Under the pieces are notes generated by a model. The model had not been told where the DNA came from. It saw only the letters and a list, made by a program, of their open reading frames with translations, and searched no databases. The position numbers were made by a program, and so were the translations under genes. Below are positions 1 to 8,647 of a DNA stretch of 64,000 bases, one piece after another. Within the stretch, counting starts at the first letter, position 1. The number at the start of each line of letters is the position of its first letter. Source of the DNA: Pantoea coffeiphila (lineage in GTDB: Bacteria; Pseudomonadota; Gammaproteobacteria; Enterobacterales; Enterobacteriaceae). The stretch spans positions 182,900-246,899 of the forward strand of contig NZ_JAFBFW010000007.1 of NCBI RefSeq assembly GCF_016909495.1, read 5' to 3'.

Positions 1-705
1 GTAAACCTGCGGGAATCTCACCAGCAGCAGTTCCGGGGCGCTGAAGAAATACTCCGACAGCACGGCGAAGCATTCCGCGGGATCGCTGGCCGCATAGGCA
101 TCAATGGTCGCCGCGTTTTCTCCAACCAGATCGACTTCTTCCTGAATTGCGTTCATCGCCGCCAGCATATCGCGCTCCCAGCCGGCAACGTCACGGAGTG
201 CCATGGCCGGAATACCGGTTGACTCGCCGCTGCCGTGTGCGTCCAGCTTGTGTGCCACCTCGTGGATCACCAGGTTATAACCGGAGCGGTCAAAAGAATC
301 CTGAATATCCAGCCAGTTAAGTACGATCGGACCCTGTTCCCAGCTCTGACCGGACTGCACCATGCGCTCGCGGTGAACCAGGCCAAACTCATCCTGCCAT
401 TCGTCATCAACCATAAAAGGGGTAGGGTAAACCAGCACTTCCAGAAAGCCATCCAGCCAGTCGTAGCCGAGGTTGAGCACGGGAAGGCAAAACAACAGTG
501 CCAGACGGCACCGCTTCAACTCGTCCAGTTCAAGATTCTGTAAGCCAACAAGACGTTTCTGACGCAAAAAGCGTGCGGCGAGCGCGATCAGTGTCTGACG
601 TTCATCCTCATTGAGCGGAGCGAGCAGGGGGATCTCAAGCGCCTGTTGCCAGGGTAATCCACTGGTCGCTGCGTCATCATCGCTTTTCCACGGCCATTTG
701 ATCAT
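1..705 (-). CDS. mtfA: MtfA zinc peptidase / Mlc titration factor, 3' end cut off
   Basis: MtfA is a cytosolic zinc metallopeptidase that binds the glucose repressor Mlc and so affects ptsG expression (known for the E. coli protein). The frame starts at the ATG complementary to 703-705 (MIKWPWK...) and runs off the left edge after 235 codons; the E. coli protein is about 265 residues, so roughly 30 C-terminal residues are outside. The HEVAH zinc motif lies at residues 148-152. No frameshift is visible. In E. coli mtfA lies near asnT, but no tRNA is visible here up to yedJ. Confidence 0.93.
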   Translation of the reverse strand, partial: MIKWPWKSDDDAATSGLPWQQALEIPLLAPLNEDERQTLIALAARFLRQKRLVGLQNLELDELKRCRLALLFCLPVLNLGYDWLDGFLEVLVYPTPFMVDDEWQDEFGLVHRERMVQSGQSWEQGPIVLNWLDIQDSFDRSGYNLVIHEVAHKLDAHGSGESTGIPAMALRDVAGWERDMLAAMNAIQEEVDLVGENAATIDAYAASDPAECFAVLSEYFFSAPELLLVRFPQVY

Positions 706-904
706 GCTGATATTGCCCCCATGCGCTAATGAATTCCTCTTACACCATGCCGCAGCCGCACAAATGCTGCAACGGGTTAATACACATTGCATGAAATTTG
801 AGCGGCTGACGGGTGTGATGCTGATGAAAGTTGCCAAAACTGATGGCAAATTGAGGGGGATATTCAACCAGTTATATTAGGAATTGTCTGTGACGAAGCG
901 CAAA

Positions 905-928
905 CGACGCTGAAAAACTTCAGCGTCG
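905..928. terminator. perfect hairpin beyond the ASCH-type gene
   Basis: A perfect 10-bp stem (CGACGCTGAA / TTCAGCGTCG) with an AAAC loop lies 17 bp beyond the stop of the minus-strand gene 946-1602. There is no strong T-run on either side, so termination is an inference from position and stem strength. Confidence 0.5.
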
Positions 929-945
929 CGCATCATTCACAACGG

Positions 946-1602
946 TCAGATTCGTTCAAAGTCGATGACCCAGACCCAGGGATTCACTTCCCAACTGGTA
1001 CCGCCATACTGCGCGGTCCATGCCTTGCGGTAGGCTTCTTTTGGAGAGTCGGTTTCGCTCTGCATAGTAAAGAAGTTATTTAAAAAATGGCTGTCGAACT
1101 GTACGCCTTCAGCGATGATGTCATCGTCACTGATATCCTGGATTTTTTCCACACGCAGACGGGTGATCAACAGGTCAATACGGCTGGCCCAGCGCGGCAT
1201 ATGAATACCTGCCTGCCAGCCGGGATGGCCTACGCCATCTTCACTGCCCCAGGCGCTGGTATCGGCACGGTAGCGGCAATACTTGCGGTCTTTGAACGCC
1301 GCAGGGTCCTGCTGATAGCGTGCAACGTCTTCAGGGGCAATAACCGGCCCGCGCCAGGTTTCCCGCACCCATAACCGATCGCCCGGCTGGCCGTGCGGGC
1401 TGTGGTGGCTGATGTTCTCCATGCTCATTACCAGGTTTCCTTGCAGGTGGTTACGCTTTACATCAATGCCGTAACAGCCTTCATGATTATCCTGAACCGG
1501 TCCGAAAGGTTGGGATTTCATGATGCGCCGGGTCTGGCTTTGACGGCCAGAGAGCAGGGCGCGCACCCGTTGATCGCTGAACAAAATCGGGCGTTCTTTC
1601 AT
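946..1602 (-). CDS. phage-type ASCH-like protein
   Basis: A 218-residue protein starting MKERPILFS. The opening (RPILFS..RVRALLSGRQSQTRR) and the central GDRLWVRETW segment resemble a family common in prophages and usually annotated as ASCH-domain or phage morphogenetic protein; ASCH domains are thought to bind RNA or nucleotides. GAGG lies upstream of the ATG. No other phage gene is next to it: mtfA is on one side and a 594-bp gap plus yedJ on the other, so it looks like a stray phage-derived cargo gene. Family recognition is from memory of the motif; the molecular function is unknown. Confidence 0.65.
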   Translation of the reverse strand: MKERPILFSDQRVRALLSGRQSQTRRIMKSQPFGPVQDNHEGCYGIDVKRNHLQGNLVMSMENISHHSPHGQPGDRLWVRETWRGPVIAPEDVARYQQDPAAFKDRKYCRYRADTSAWGSEDGVGHPGWQAGIHMPRWASRIDLLITRLRVEKIQDISDDDIIAEGVQFDSHFLNNFFTMQSETDSPKEAYRKAWTAQYGGTSWEVNPWVWVIDFERI

Positions 1603-2196
1603 GGGATAACCTCTATATCTTTCTCAACCAAACCAGTCACATAGTTAAAATGAAAACACAATGCGGAGAACTCCTAACTTAAACCTTTAACACCAATCAG
1701 GGGCATTTATTTGGTAAAACATCAGTAAAATTTACTAAAAATAACTGCAAGGATAAATGCTGCTGATGGCGATGTACTGGCGGTAAAGTGGCCGTTTTCA
1801 GGCGGCATGCCGACGTCATTTTTGCAGCGTAACATATTTTACATGTTGCTTAATTACAATGTCTTAAAGCAGTGCGGCATTTTTAAAATATTCAGAAAAG
1901 TGTGGAGCTTACCTGGAAGGGGTAATGTAAAGCAAACGATAATCTTTGCCATGAGTCGACAGGTGAAACGTTTCGTTACCTTTGCGCTGTATTATGACTG
2001 CTTAATGATTTGCGCAAAATTAAAGCGGTATATTTAAGCCGCAGAAAGTACCAGCTTGCAATCAAGCTGTAACATAATGAATACATGTACTATATAGTGA
2101 TGGAGGTCTCATTTTTACCACCATGCCACAGCTCTTTAGTCGTGGTCTGACGCCACCAGGATCTCAACAAGTCCAAAGAATGAAGGAGAGTCTATT
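1603..2196. other. AT-rich intergenic region, no supported gene
   Basis: Separates the leftward phage-like gene from rightward yedJ. It is visibly AT-richer than its flanks, which fits promoters for both genes. One short open frame (1807-2037) has no ribosome-binding site worth the name and no recognisable product. No tRNA or clear hairpin terminator is seen. Confidence 0.5.
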
Positions 2197-2889
2197 ATGC
2201 TGAACACCTGGCAATCGCGCTTCGAACAGTGGCTACATCAGAGCTGGCAGAAAGAAGATAAAGCGCATGATGTGGCTCATTTGGCGCGCGTATGGCAAAC
2301 CGCACAGCGCATTATGCAGGGAAGCGAGGCCGACCCGCTGGTGGTTTTGACCAGCTGCTATTTTCACGACATTGTTAACTTACCGAAAAACCACCCGGAG
2401 CGGCATCTGGCTTCTGCCCAGGCGGCGGAAGAAGCCCGACGGGTTCTGCTGACGGAGTTTCCGGACTTTCCTTCAGAAAAAATTGCCGCCGTAATGCACG
2501 CGGTTCACGCCCATAGTTTTAGCGCCGCCGTGACGCCAGAGACGCTGGAAGCAAAAATCGTACAGGATGCGGATCGTCTGGAATCTCTGGGCGCTATTGG
2601 CCTGGCGCGCGTATTTTATGTCTCCGGCGCGCTGGGGCGTTCGCTGTTTGACAGCCATGATCCATTGGCCCGCGAAAGGCCGCTGGATGATGCCGAATGG
2701 GCGCTGGATCATTTCCAAAAAAAGCTGCTTAAGCTGCCGCAAACTATGCAGACCGCCGAAGGCAAACGTCTGGCAGAAATCAATGCAGATTTTTTGGTGG
2801 CCTATATGGCAAAACTCTGTGCGGAACTACAGGGGGATTTCTGCGGCACGGATCGACAGGTACTGGCTGAGTTTGCGGTTAGCCACTGA
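2197..2889 (+). CDS. yedJ: YedJ, HD-domain phosphohydrolase
   Basis: A 230-residue protein of the HD superfamily of metal-dependent phosphohydrolases. The metal-binding pattern is visible: HDVAHL near residue 24, FHD near residue 57, a further His in HAVHAH near 105 and QDADRL near 122. An AAGGAGAG ribosome-binding site precedes the ATG. The substrate of YedJ is not established. In E. coli this gene adjoins dcm and vsr; here a ribbon-helix-helix gene and queH stand between yedJ and vsr. Length and ends match the family. Confidence 0.9.
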   Translation: MLNTWQSRFEQWLHQSWQKEDKAHDVAHLARVWQTAQRIMQGSEADPLVVLTSCYFHDIVNLPKNHPERHLASAQAAEEARRVLLTEFPDFPSEKIAAVMHAVHAHSFSAAVTPETLEAKIVQDADRLESLGAIGLARVFYVSGALGRSLFDSHDPLARERPLDDAEWALDHFQKKLLKLPQTMQTAEGKRLAEINADFLVAYMAKLCAELQGDFCGTDRQVLAEFAVSH

Positions 2890-2970
2890 TATATTAAATT
2901 TTTATGACAGTATGGTTAAATTTAGCTTAACAGGCTAATTTGATGTGTAAATTTATCAGGAGATTCAACA

Positions 2971-3219
2971 ATGACTGAGACAGTAAGCCTGACGTTAAAG
3001 ATCGATCCTGTATTAAAAGAAACACTGAAAGCCATTGCGCTGGAAAATCAGACTTCGGTCAGTCAGGAAGTGACCCGCCGTCTGCTGATCACGCTTGAAG
3101 GGGCAAAAGAACCGGAAGTGGATAATCAGGATACGGCTGAAGAACTGTCAGAACAGCTGAGCGCAGCAGAACTGAAGCAGGTCCGCGCGCTGCTGAAAAA
3201 GAGTAAAAAGAAAAAATAA
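2971..3219 (+). CDS. small ribbon-helix-helix-like protein
   Basis: 82 residues. The N-terminal half (a beta-strand-like VSLTLKID followed by two helices ending RRLLITLE) looks like an Arc/MetJ-type ribbon-helix-helix DNA-binding fold; the C-terminus is an acidic helix ending in a lysine tail (KKSKKKK). AGGAG precedes the ATG by a good distance. No toxin-like partner is adjacent, so an antitoxin role is unsupported. It occupies the side of yedJ where E. coli has dcm. Fold assignment is by eye; the target is unknown. Confidence 0.6.
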   Translation: MTETVSLTLKIDPVLKETLKAIALENQTSVSQEVTRRLLITLEGAKEPEVDNQDTAEELSEQLSAAELKQVRALLKKSKKKK

Positions 3220-3252
3220 GCGCTGAGGACGTTTCGTGTATCCGCTGCGATT

Positions 3253-3277
3253 AACGCCCCTTGTCGTGAGGGGCGTT
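3253..3277 (+). terminator. hairpin after the ribbon-helix-helix gene
   Basis: An 8-bp stem AACGCCCC / GGGGCGTT with a 9-nt loop, 33 bp past the stop at 3219 and followed by ATGTTTAT. Good position for a rho-independent terminator, though the T-run is interrupted. Confidence 0.6.
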
Positions 3278-3438
3278 ATGTTTATCTCTATTTCAGTGTT
3301 TTGAACAATTCATGCACCGACGGTTTGTCGCTGTGCCTGTGCCACTTCCCTGGCGATTGTCTCACCGTTGTGACTGACAACGCTCTTACTGCGGTACCTG
3401 TCTCACTCCCGCAGCGATTATCATCATCAGGCGATAAT

Positions 3439-4107
3439 TTATGATTTTCCCTCAGCGTCTTCATCACCGTAATACAACACGCCCAGTTTAATTAACGGAC
3501 GGCCCTGGCTTTTGCGATGCAGGTTGCTGTCGCGCAGCGAATAGACGCAGCCGCAGTATTCCTGCTGATAAAACCGTTCGCGCTTGCTGATTTCGATCAT
3601 GCGCGCCGCGCCGCCTTTTTTGCGCCAGTTGTAATCCCAGTAGCTGATGCCCTCATAAGGCGCGGCCGCCCGGTCACCGCAGTCGTTAATCTGCTGCATA
3701 TTCTTCCAGCGTGAAATACCCAGTGAACTGGAGATGACCGGAAAACCGTTCTCATAGGCGTAAAGCGCGGTGCGCTCAAAACGCATATCAAAGCACATGG
3801 TGCAGCGCACACCGCGCTCCGGTTCCCACTCCATGCCTTTTGCCCGCGCAAACCAGTTATCGGTGTCGTAATCGGCATCGACAAACGGAATACCGTGCTG
3901 CTCGGCAAAGCGGATATTTTCCTCTTTGCGCAGTAGGTACTCTTTCTGCGGATGAATATTCGGGTTGTAGAAGAAGATGGTGTAATCAATGCCTGATGCC
4001 TGCAGGGCTTCCATCACTTCACCAGAGCAGGGGGCGCAGCAGGAATGCAGCAGCAGTTTATTCGCGCCTTTCGGCAAAGTGAGTTTATCTCGTTCAACAG
4101 TGCTCAT
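3439..4107 (-). CDS. queH: QueH, epoxyqueuosine reductase (DUF208)
   Basis: QueH reduces epoxyqueuosine to queuosine in the anticodon wobble position of tRNA(Tyr/His/Asp/Asn), a non-homologous alternative to QueG (known). The 222-residue frame has the cysteine signature: SCCAPCSG near residue 23, RCTMCFDMR near 101 and EYCGCVYS near 183, which hold the iron-sulfur cluster and metal in the family. The ATG at 4105-4107 gives MSTVERDK. It is transcribed away from vsr. E. coli K-12 lacks this family at the locus, so it is accessory here. No queG lies in the window, so redundancy cannot be judged. Confidence 0.9.
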   Translation of the reverse strand: MSTVERDKLTLPKGANKLLLHSCCAPCSGEVMEALQASGIDYTIFFYNPNIHPQKEYLLRKEENIRFAEQHGIPFVDADYDTDNWFARAKGMEWEPERGVRCTMCFDMRFERTALYAYENGFPVISSSLGISRWKNMQQINDCGDRAAAPYEGISYWDYNWRKKGGAARMIEISKRERFYQQEYCGCVYSLRDSNLHRKSQGRPLIKLGVLYYGDEDAEGKS

Positions 4108-4208
4108 TAAATCAGATCCACTTTAACTGGAATTTTGGCTAAGTGTAGAGGCATCCTGCGCGACAATAAAGCGCTATACTCAAACGTTGTTGCCAAAGGA
4201 AGATCAGG

Positions 4209-4676
4209 ATGGCTGACGTACATAAACCCGACGTGCGTAGTAAAAATATGCGAGCGATCCGAACCCGCGACACCGCGATTGAACAGCGCGTGGCGGAGCT
4301 GCTGGGCGAACTGGACATCACTTTTCGCGCGCAGGACAAATCGCTGCCCGGCAGGCCCGATTTTGTTTTGCCGGACTATCGGGCAATCATTTTTGTTCAC
4401 GGCTGTTTCTGGCACCATCATCATTGCCACTTATTTAAGATGCCCGCCACGCGTACGGCGTTCTGGATGGGGAAAATTGACAGTAACGTAGCGCGCGATA
4501 AACGCTATATTGCTGAGCTTACCGACGGCGGCTGGAAGGTGCTACTGGTCTGGGAGTGTTCGCTGCGCGGTAAAACGCGGCTGGAAGAACAGGCGCTGAG
4601 CGCCCGTCTTGAAGAGTGGATCTGCGCCGCTGAAGGCAACGGCGAGATCGATGAAAAAGGCATTCACCAGCTTTAA
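4209..4676 (+). CDS. vsr: Vsr, very short patch mismatch endonuclease
   Basis: Vsr nicks next to T:G mismatches that arise when 5-methylcytosine in Dcm sites deaminates (known). The 155-residue frame contains the family landmarks: RSKNMRAIR near the N-terminus, the RPDFVLP segment with the catalytic aspartate, and FVHGCFWHHHHC, which holds the zinc/active-site histidines and a cysteine. AAGGA lies just upstream of the ATG. In E. coli vsr overlaps dcm; here the neighbour upstream is divergent queH and no methyltransferase is adjacent. yedA follows on the opposite strand, as in E. coli. Confidence 0.95.
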   Translation: MADVHKPDVRSKNMRAIRTRDTAIEQRVAELLGELDITFRAQDKSLPGRPDFVLPDYRAIIFVHGCFWHHHHCHLFKMPATRTAFWMGKIDSNVARDKRYIAELTDGGWKVLLVWECSLRGKTRLEEQALSARLEEWICAAEGNGEIDEKGIHQL

Positions 4677-4679
4677 CGG

Positions 4680-5597
4680 TTAATCCCTGCTGATGGGTTT
4701 GATCACGGGTTTTGCCGGGAACAGATATTTTCCCAATGTGACCAGCACCACCGCAAATACGATGATCGCCAGCGCCAGCCATTCACGAGAAGAGAGCGTT
4801 TCCCCGGCAAAGCCAATTCCCAACAGCACCGCCACCACCGGATTAACATAGGCATAGCTGGTCGCCACTGCCGGGGTGACATTGCGGATCAGGAACATAT
4901 AGGCGTTGATGGCGATAATCGAACCAAACAGGCTGAGATAGCCCAGCGCCAGAATGCCCGGCAGTGTGGGCGTTCCGGTCAGATGCTCACCGCTCAGCGT
5001 GCTGGCAAGCAGCAGCACAATTCCCGCCGACAGCATCTCAACGGCTCCTGCCATCATTCCCTGCGGCAGCTCAATGCGTGAGCCCCAAACGGAACCGAAC
5101 GCCCAGGTCATTGAACCCGCAAGAATCATCAAGGCTCCCCACGGATTACCGGCCATGTGTCCACCGCTGTTGAGCAGCAGTATCCCCACCAGCCCCACGC
5201 CGATCCCCACCCATTCAATCCAGCGCGTCTGAATGCCAAACATGCGGCTAAAGCACATCGCGAACAGCGGCACGGTCGCCACCATCACCGCTGCCAGTCC
5301 GGAAGGGACGTGCTGATGTTCGGCCACGGTGACCGCGCCGTTACCCATCGCCAGCAGTAAAACGCCGATAATCGCCGCATTTTTTGTGGCTTTCAGCGAC
5401 GGCAGTTTTTCCCCGCGAAGCAGCAGAATCGCCATCAGCACAACGCCCGCCAGCAGGAATCGCAGCCCGGCCATCATCATTGGCGGCCAGCTTTCCACAC
5501 CGATACGGATAACCAGATAGGTTGAACCCCAGATAAAATAGAGAGAGAACAATGCCGCCAGCAGCGGCAGCCAGGCAGGAATACGACGCAACTTCAT
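4680..5597 (-). CDS. yedA: YedA, EamA/DMT-family inner-membrane transporter
   Basis: A 305-residue integral membrane protein of the drug/metabolite transporter superfamily, with about ten hydrophobic segments in two EamA repeats (first half starting FIWGSTYLVIR, second with GSMTWAFGSVWGSR). E. coli YedA is the closest recognised relative, and the vsr-yedA convergent arrangement is conserved; only 3 bp separate the two stop codons. The substrate is not known; export of a metabolite is the family inference. The start ATG opens MKLRRIPAWLPL. Confidence 0.9.
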   Translation of the reverse strand: MKLRRIPAWLPLLAALFSLYFIWGSTYLVIRIGVESWPPMMMAGLRFLLAGVVLMAILLLRGEKLPSLKATKNAAIIGVLLLAMGNGAVTVAEHQHVPSGLAAVMVATVPLFAMCFSRMFGIQTRWIEWVGIGVGLVGILLLNSGGHMAGNPWGALMILAGSMTWAFGSVWGSRIELPQGMMAGAVEMLSAGIVLLLASTLSGEHLTGTPTLPGILALGYLSLFGSIIAINAYMFLIRNVTPAVATSYAYVNPVVAVLLGIGFAGETLSSREWLALAIIVFAVVLVTLGKYLFPAKPVIKPISRD

Positions 5598-5765
5598 GTT
5601 AATAGCTCAGTCCGGTTGAGTAATTGCAGCGCTAAATTCTCGTTTTTTAACGCGGAATAGGGAAATGTTTTTCTTCAGGAATGGGAATTTTTTTACAAAA
5701 TTTGCACTTGTTACGCATAATTGTTTAGATCATCCCCACTTTCTACGGCGAAGCGCAGGGCGAAG

Positions 5766-6041
5766 ATGGCCAGTGTTAAACTGACGGTAAAGCGTTTGTA
5801 TCAACTAAGCGGTGAACGGATGGTCAACACCCGGGCGACGGCGCGTATTTTCGTCGGCGATCGGCTGATTGCCACGGAGGAAATTACCGGGATGACCGAA
5901 AGCCCGGTAAGCAAGTATCTGCACCACACCGAGCGACAGGGTCAGCCGGTGCGCGTTGAGTGGGACTGCGAAGGTATTGCCGATATGGCGGTGCTGGAGA
6001 TTGAGCGGTGCCCCTGCTGTCAACATGATGAACATGAATAA
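5766..6041 (+). CDS. small conserved-looking protein with C-terminal CxxC
   Basis: 91 residues from the ATG at 5766 ([11 protein letters not shown]), chosen over an upstream in-frame start at 5721 because the upstream residues look non-coding. It appears beta-rich and ends in [10 protein letters not shown], a possible metal-binding tail. It ends 11 bp before the TTG start of yedI and is probably co-transcribed with it. I do not recognise the family and assign no function. Confidence 0.6.
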   Translation: MASVKLTVKRLYQLSGERMVNTRATARIFVGDRLIATEEITGMTESPVSKYLHHTERQGQPVRVEWDCEGIADMAVLEIERCPCCQHDEHE

Positions 6042-6052
6042 GGAATCACACT

Positions 6053-6955
6053 TTGGCGGGAAGTAGCTTACTGAGCTTGCTGGATGATATTGCCACGCTG
6101 CTTGATGATATTTCGGTAATGGGAAAAGTAGCGGCAAAGAAAACCGCGGGTGTACTGGGGGATGACCTGTCTCTTAATGCGCAGCAGGTTAGCGGGGTGA
6201 AAGCCAATCGTGAGCTTCCGGTGGTGTGGGGGGTGGCCAAAGGCTCATTCCTCAATAAGCTGATCCTGGTGCCGCTGGCGCTGGTGATCAGCGCTTTTGC
6301 GCCATGGGCAATTACGCCGCTGCTGATGATTGGCGGCGCCTACCTCTGTTATGAAGGGGTGGAAAAGGTGCTGCACAGCCTGCACAAAAGCAAAAGTGAT
6401 GAAACCCCGGAGGCCCGCGAGCAGCGTTTGCTGAAGGTGGCGCAGCAGGACCCGGCGGCCTTCGAGAAGAAAAAGGTGCAGGGGGCTATTCGCACCGACT
6501 TTATTCTCTCTGCGGAAATTGTGGCGATCACCTTAGGGATCGTCTCGGAAGCTCCGCTGCTGAATCAGGTTTTGATTTTGTCCGGGATTGCGATTCTGGT
6601 CACCGTCGGCGTTTACGGCATTGTGGCGGCGATTGTGAAAATTGACGACCTTGGCTACTGGCTGCAGAAAAAAAGTTCGGCACTGGCGAAATCGGTGGGC
6701 GGTGTACTGCTGGCGACGGCACCGTGGTTGATGAAAATTCTGACCGTGGTAGGAACCGTGGCGATGTTTCTGGTCGGCGGCGGCATTATCGTGCACGGTG
6801 TGCCGTTCCTGCATCATGCTATTGAAGGATTTAGCGCCGGATTGGGCGCGCTGGTTGCGGCCCTTGCGTCTAACGGGGCCAATCTGGTGATCGGGTTTAT
6901 CGTGGGGTCGATTGTGCTGTCGCTGGTAAATTTGATTGCCAGAGTGCGCGGCTAA
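6053..6955 (+). CDS. yedI: YedI, DUF808 membrane protein
   Basis: A 300-residue inner-membrane protein of the DUF808/YedI family. It opens [21 protein letters not shown], as the family does, and has several hydrophobic spans (near residues 75-100, 150-195, 220-245 and 265-295). The start is TTG at 6053; there is no ATG nearby and the N-terminus fits E. coli YedI from this codon. Function is unknown in all relatives. It follows the small CxxC protein by 11 bp and is followed by a strong terminator. Confidence 0.88.
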   Translation: MAGSSLLSLLDDIATLLDDISVMGKVAAKKTAGVLGDDLSLNAQQVSGVKANRELPVVWGVAKGSFLNKLILVPLALVISAFAPWAITPLLMIGGAYLCYEGVEKVLHSLHKSKSDETPEAREQRLLKVAQQDPAAFEKKKVQGAIRTDFILSAEIVAITLGIVSEAPLLNQVLILSGIAILVTVGVYGIVAAIVKIDDLGYWLQKKSSALAKSVGGVLLATAPWLMKILTVVGTVAMFLVGGGIIVHGVPFLHHAIEGFSAGLGALVAALASNGANLVIGFIVGSIVLSLVNLIARVRG

Positions 6956-6976
6956 TCGGTATAACGTGCGGCTTGC

Positions 6977-7004
6977 GGACTCGCCAGGCGGGTCCGTTTT
7001 TTTT
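6977..7004 (+). terminator. rho-independent terminator after yedI
   Basis: A 9-bp GC-rich stem (GGACTCGCC / GGCGGGTCC, one wobble pair) with a one-base spacer, then G and eight T's, 22 bp beyond the yedI stop. A textbook intrinsic terminator. Confidence 0.88.
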
Positions 7005-7024
7005 ACCAATGTGGGAGCAATGTG

Positions 7025-7156
7025 ATGAAAGACGATATTTTTGAATTTGATATTGATGCGCAGCTGGAGCAGGCGGAAGCCAACGCAGAGAAAAAAGCCG
7101 CAGAATTGCCGGCCGACTTAGGCGATGAAGCTGACTGTGAAGGTTGCAAAATCTAA
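7025..7156 (+). CDS. 43-residue acidic peptide ending CxxC
   Basis: ATG at 7025 with GGGAGC upstream gives MKDDIFEFDIDAQLEQAEA..., an acidic helix-like peptide that ends DCEGCKI. It begins only 21 bp after the yedI terminator, so it needs its own promoter or readthrough. Codon use and the ribosome-binding site look real, but the product is short and unrecognised. The terminal CxxC could bind a metal or form a disulfide; that is inference. Confidence 0.55.
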   Translation: MKDDIFEFDIDAQLEQAEANAEKKAAELPADLGDEADCEGCKI

Positions 7157-7335
7157 GTGTAAGTGAGAGCTGGTTCACATAAACGAAACCTGCAAAACTT
7201 ATTCATTTTTTTTATTTATCGAGTTTTTAACTGCTTATTTGCATTTAACAATTTGTTTACCTCCAGTTAACAGCATCGAAATCAACAAGATGCTATAACT
7301 ATTCTGTCTTTTAACCGGAAGGGAGGTGCTTTGTG

Positions 7336-7509
7336 ATGTTTATAATCAGTAATGAAGTGCAGCACAAGGATGGTGGACCCGTGATGATTGTGACGGGTGT
7401 TGCCAGCGGTATGGTTGAATGTCGTTGGTACGATGGTTTTAGCGTAAGGCGGGAAGCATTCCGCGAGGATGAGCTGGCGGCAACGTCAGGCTCCCGCCTG
7501 GCCGGTTAA
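7336..7509 (+). CDS. yodC: YodC family small protein (DUF2158)
   Basis: 57 residues starting MFIISNEVQH. The core KDGGPVMIVTGVASGMVECRW matches E. coli YodC in layout (KEGGPRMIVTGYSSGMVECRWYDG), so family membership is firm. GGGAGGTG lies upstream of the ATG at 7336. Function is unknown. It stands alone, preceded by an AT-rich 180-bp stretch and followed by a perfect hairpin. Confidence 0.85.
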   Translation: MFIISNEVQHKDGGPVMIVTGVASGMVECRWYDGFSVRREAFREDELAATSGSRLAG

Positions 7510-7520
7510 GCGCTACGACC

Positions 7521-7552
7521 CCCGAACAGACGTGTTGGCGCGTCTGTTCGGG
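7521..7552. terminator. perfect 12-bp hairpin between convergent genes
   Basis: CCCGAACAGACG pairs perfectly with CGTCTGTTCGGG around an 8-nt loop. It lies between yodC (ending 7509) and the opposing gene ending at 7565, so it may serve both strands. No long T-run follows. Confidence 0.65.
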
Positions 7553-7564
7553 AGGATCGACCGA

Positions 7565-7888
7565 TCACAGTTCGTTCTGAATACAAAACTCTTCCCAGCT
7601 CAATCCCAGCGCTTCAGCATGCGAGCGCAGATAGGTTTCAATCGCTTCCACCATCACGGCTTTATCCGGCTCGGCCAGCTGAATGGCAAATAAAACGCCG
7701 TCCAGTTTTTTCTCGCGCACGTAGGCCGCGTAGGCGCGATCTTTTTGCAGCGCCTGAAGCTGTTCAATACTCATACCGACGCTGGCCGCCTGTTCTGCTG
7801 TGAGGTTCTCAATACCTGATTTCAGCTCCGGATGAGCTTCAAGAAACAGGTCTTTAGCAATGGCGTAATATTCTTCAACGGTTTTCAT
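7565..7888 (-). CDS. small soluble protein, DUF6388-like
   Basis: 107 residues from the ATG at 7886-7888 (MKTVEEYYAIAKDLF); the open frame extends further upstream but those residues look non-coding. It is all-helical in appearance and acidic, with an LSWEEFCIQNEL C-terminus. It resembles a small uncharacterised family of gamma-proteobacteria that I recall as DUF6388; that label is tentative. No partner gene. Function unknown. Confidence 0.65.
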   Translation of the reverse strand: MKTVEEYYAIAKDLFLEAHPELKSGIENLTAEQAASVGMSIEQLQALQKDRAYAAYVREKKLDGVLFAIQLAEPDKAVMVEAIETYLRSHAEALGLSWEEFCIQNEL

Positions 7889-8070
7889 AGCGGTCCTGCC
7901 TGGGTAATTTCGGCCGCCAGTGTACACGGGGCAAGCGGGAAAAGAAAAGGTGCGGTGCGGTTGCAGGCAGGGTGAAAAGGGCAGAAATCGGTCGTGAACT
8001 GGCGATCGGGCTTGCGGCACAGCGGGAATTAATTATAACGTAGCGCGAGATTCATAAAGCAGGGAAAAAC

Positions 8071-8553
8071 ATGAAAAACTGGATTATTGCAGGGCTGGCC
8101 GTTACCGCGTTGAGCGGTTGTGCGCAGCTGGAAGGTTACAGCAGCGCGGTGAAAACGCCACCGCCGGCATCGCTGGTGGGTAGCTGGCAGACGATGGGCC
8201 CGCAGAAAGGGCTGGTCAGCCCTGAAGCGCGCGCCAGCCTGATTATTACCGCCGCGGGCGATACGCTTGACTGCCGTCAGTGGCAGCGGGTGATTGCCAA
8301 ACCGGGCAAGACCACTCTGCTTGATGGTGACTGGGTGAACATTAATAATCAGTCCCGGGTGATGCCGCTGGAGCTGGAAGGCAGCGTTTTGCATTACGAT
8401 AAGCTGACGTTGAGCAAGGTGAATCAGCCGACGGCAGAGTGCCAGAAGGCGCTGGCGGATAATGCTGAACCGAAAGCCGCACAGGCTGCGGGTGAGCCGA
8501 CTGCTGCAAAGAGTGGTAAGCACTATAGCGGTGTGTTTAATCGGGCGAACTGA
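8071..8553 (+). CDS. yedD: YedD, outer-membrane lipoprotein
   Basis: 160 residues with a lipoprotein signal: MKNWIIAGLAVTALSGC has a lipobox LSGC, so Cys17 should be lipidated. The following residues (AQLEGY) lack an Asp at +2, fitting outer-membrane sorting. E. coli YedD lies next to amyA in the same way. The C-terminal third (after about residue 130) is Ala/Pro/Lys-rich and probably disordered. Function unknown; YedD is listed among envelope lipoproteins in E. coli. Confidence 0.85.
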   Translation: MKNWIIAGLAVTALSGCAQLEGYSSAVKTPPPASLVGSWQTMGPQKGLVSPEARASLIITAAGDTLDCRQWQRVIAKPGKTTLLDGDWVNINNQSRVMPLELEGSVLHYDKLTLSKVNQPTAECQKALADNAEPKAAQAAGEPTAAKSGKHYSGVFNRAN

Positions 8554-8647
8554 TGCGGGTTGAGCCTGGTGCTTGCTGAGATAGTGTGCCAGTGCTGTGT
8601 TGTTTGCCGCGTCGGGAGTTAGCGCTGGCTGGCCGTGCCCCCCGTTC

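Noticed and set aside
1807..2037. A 76-codon open frame upstream of yedJ as a gene
   Set aside because: AT-rich, no ribosome-binding site, no recognisable product; more likely promoter region.
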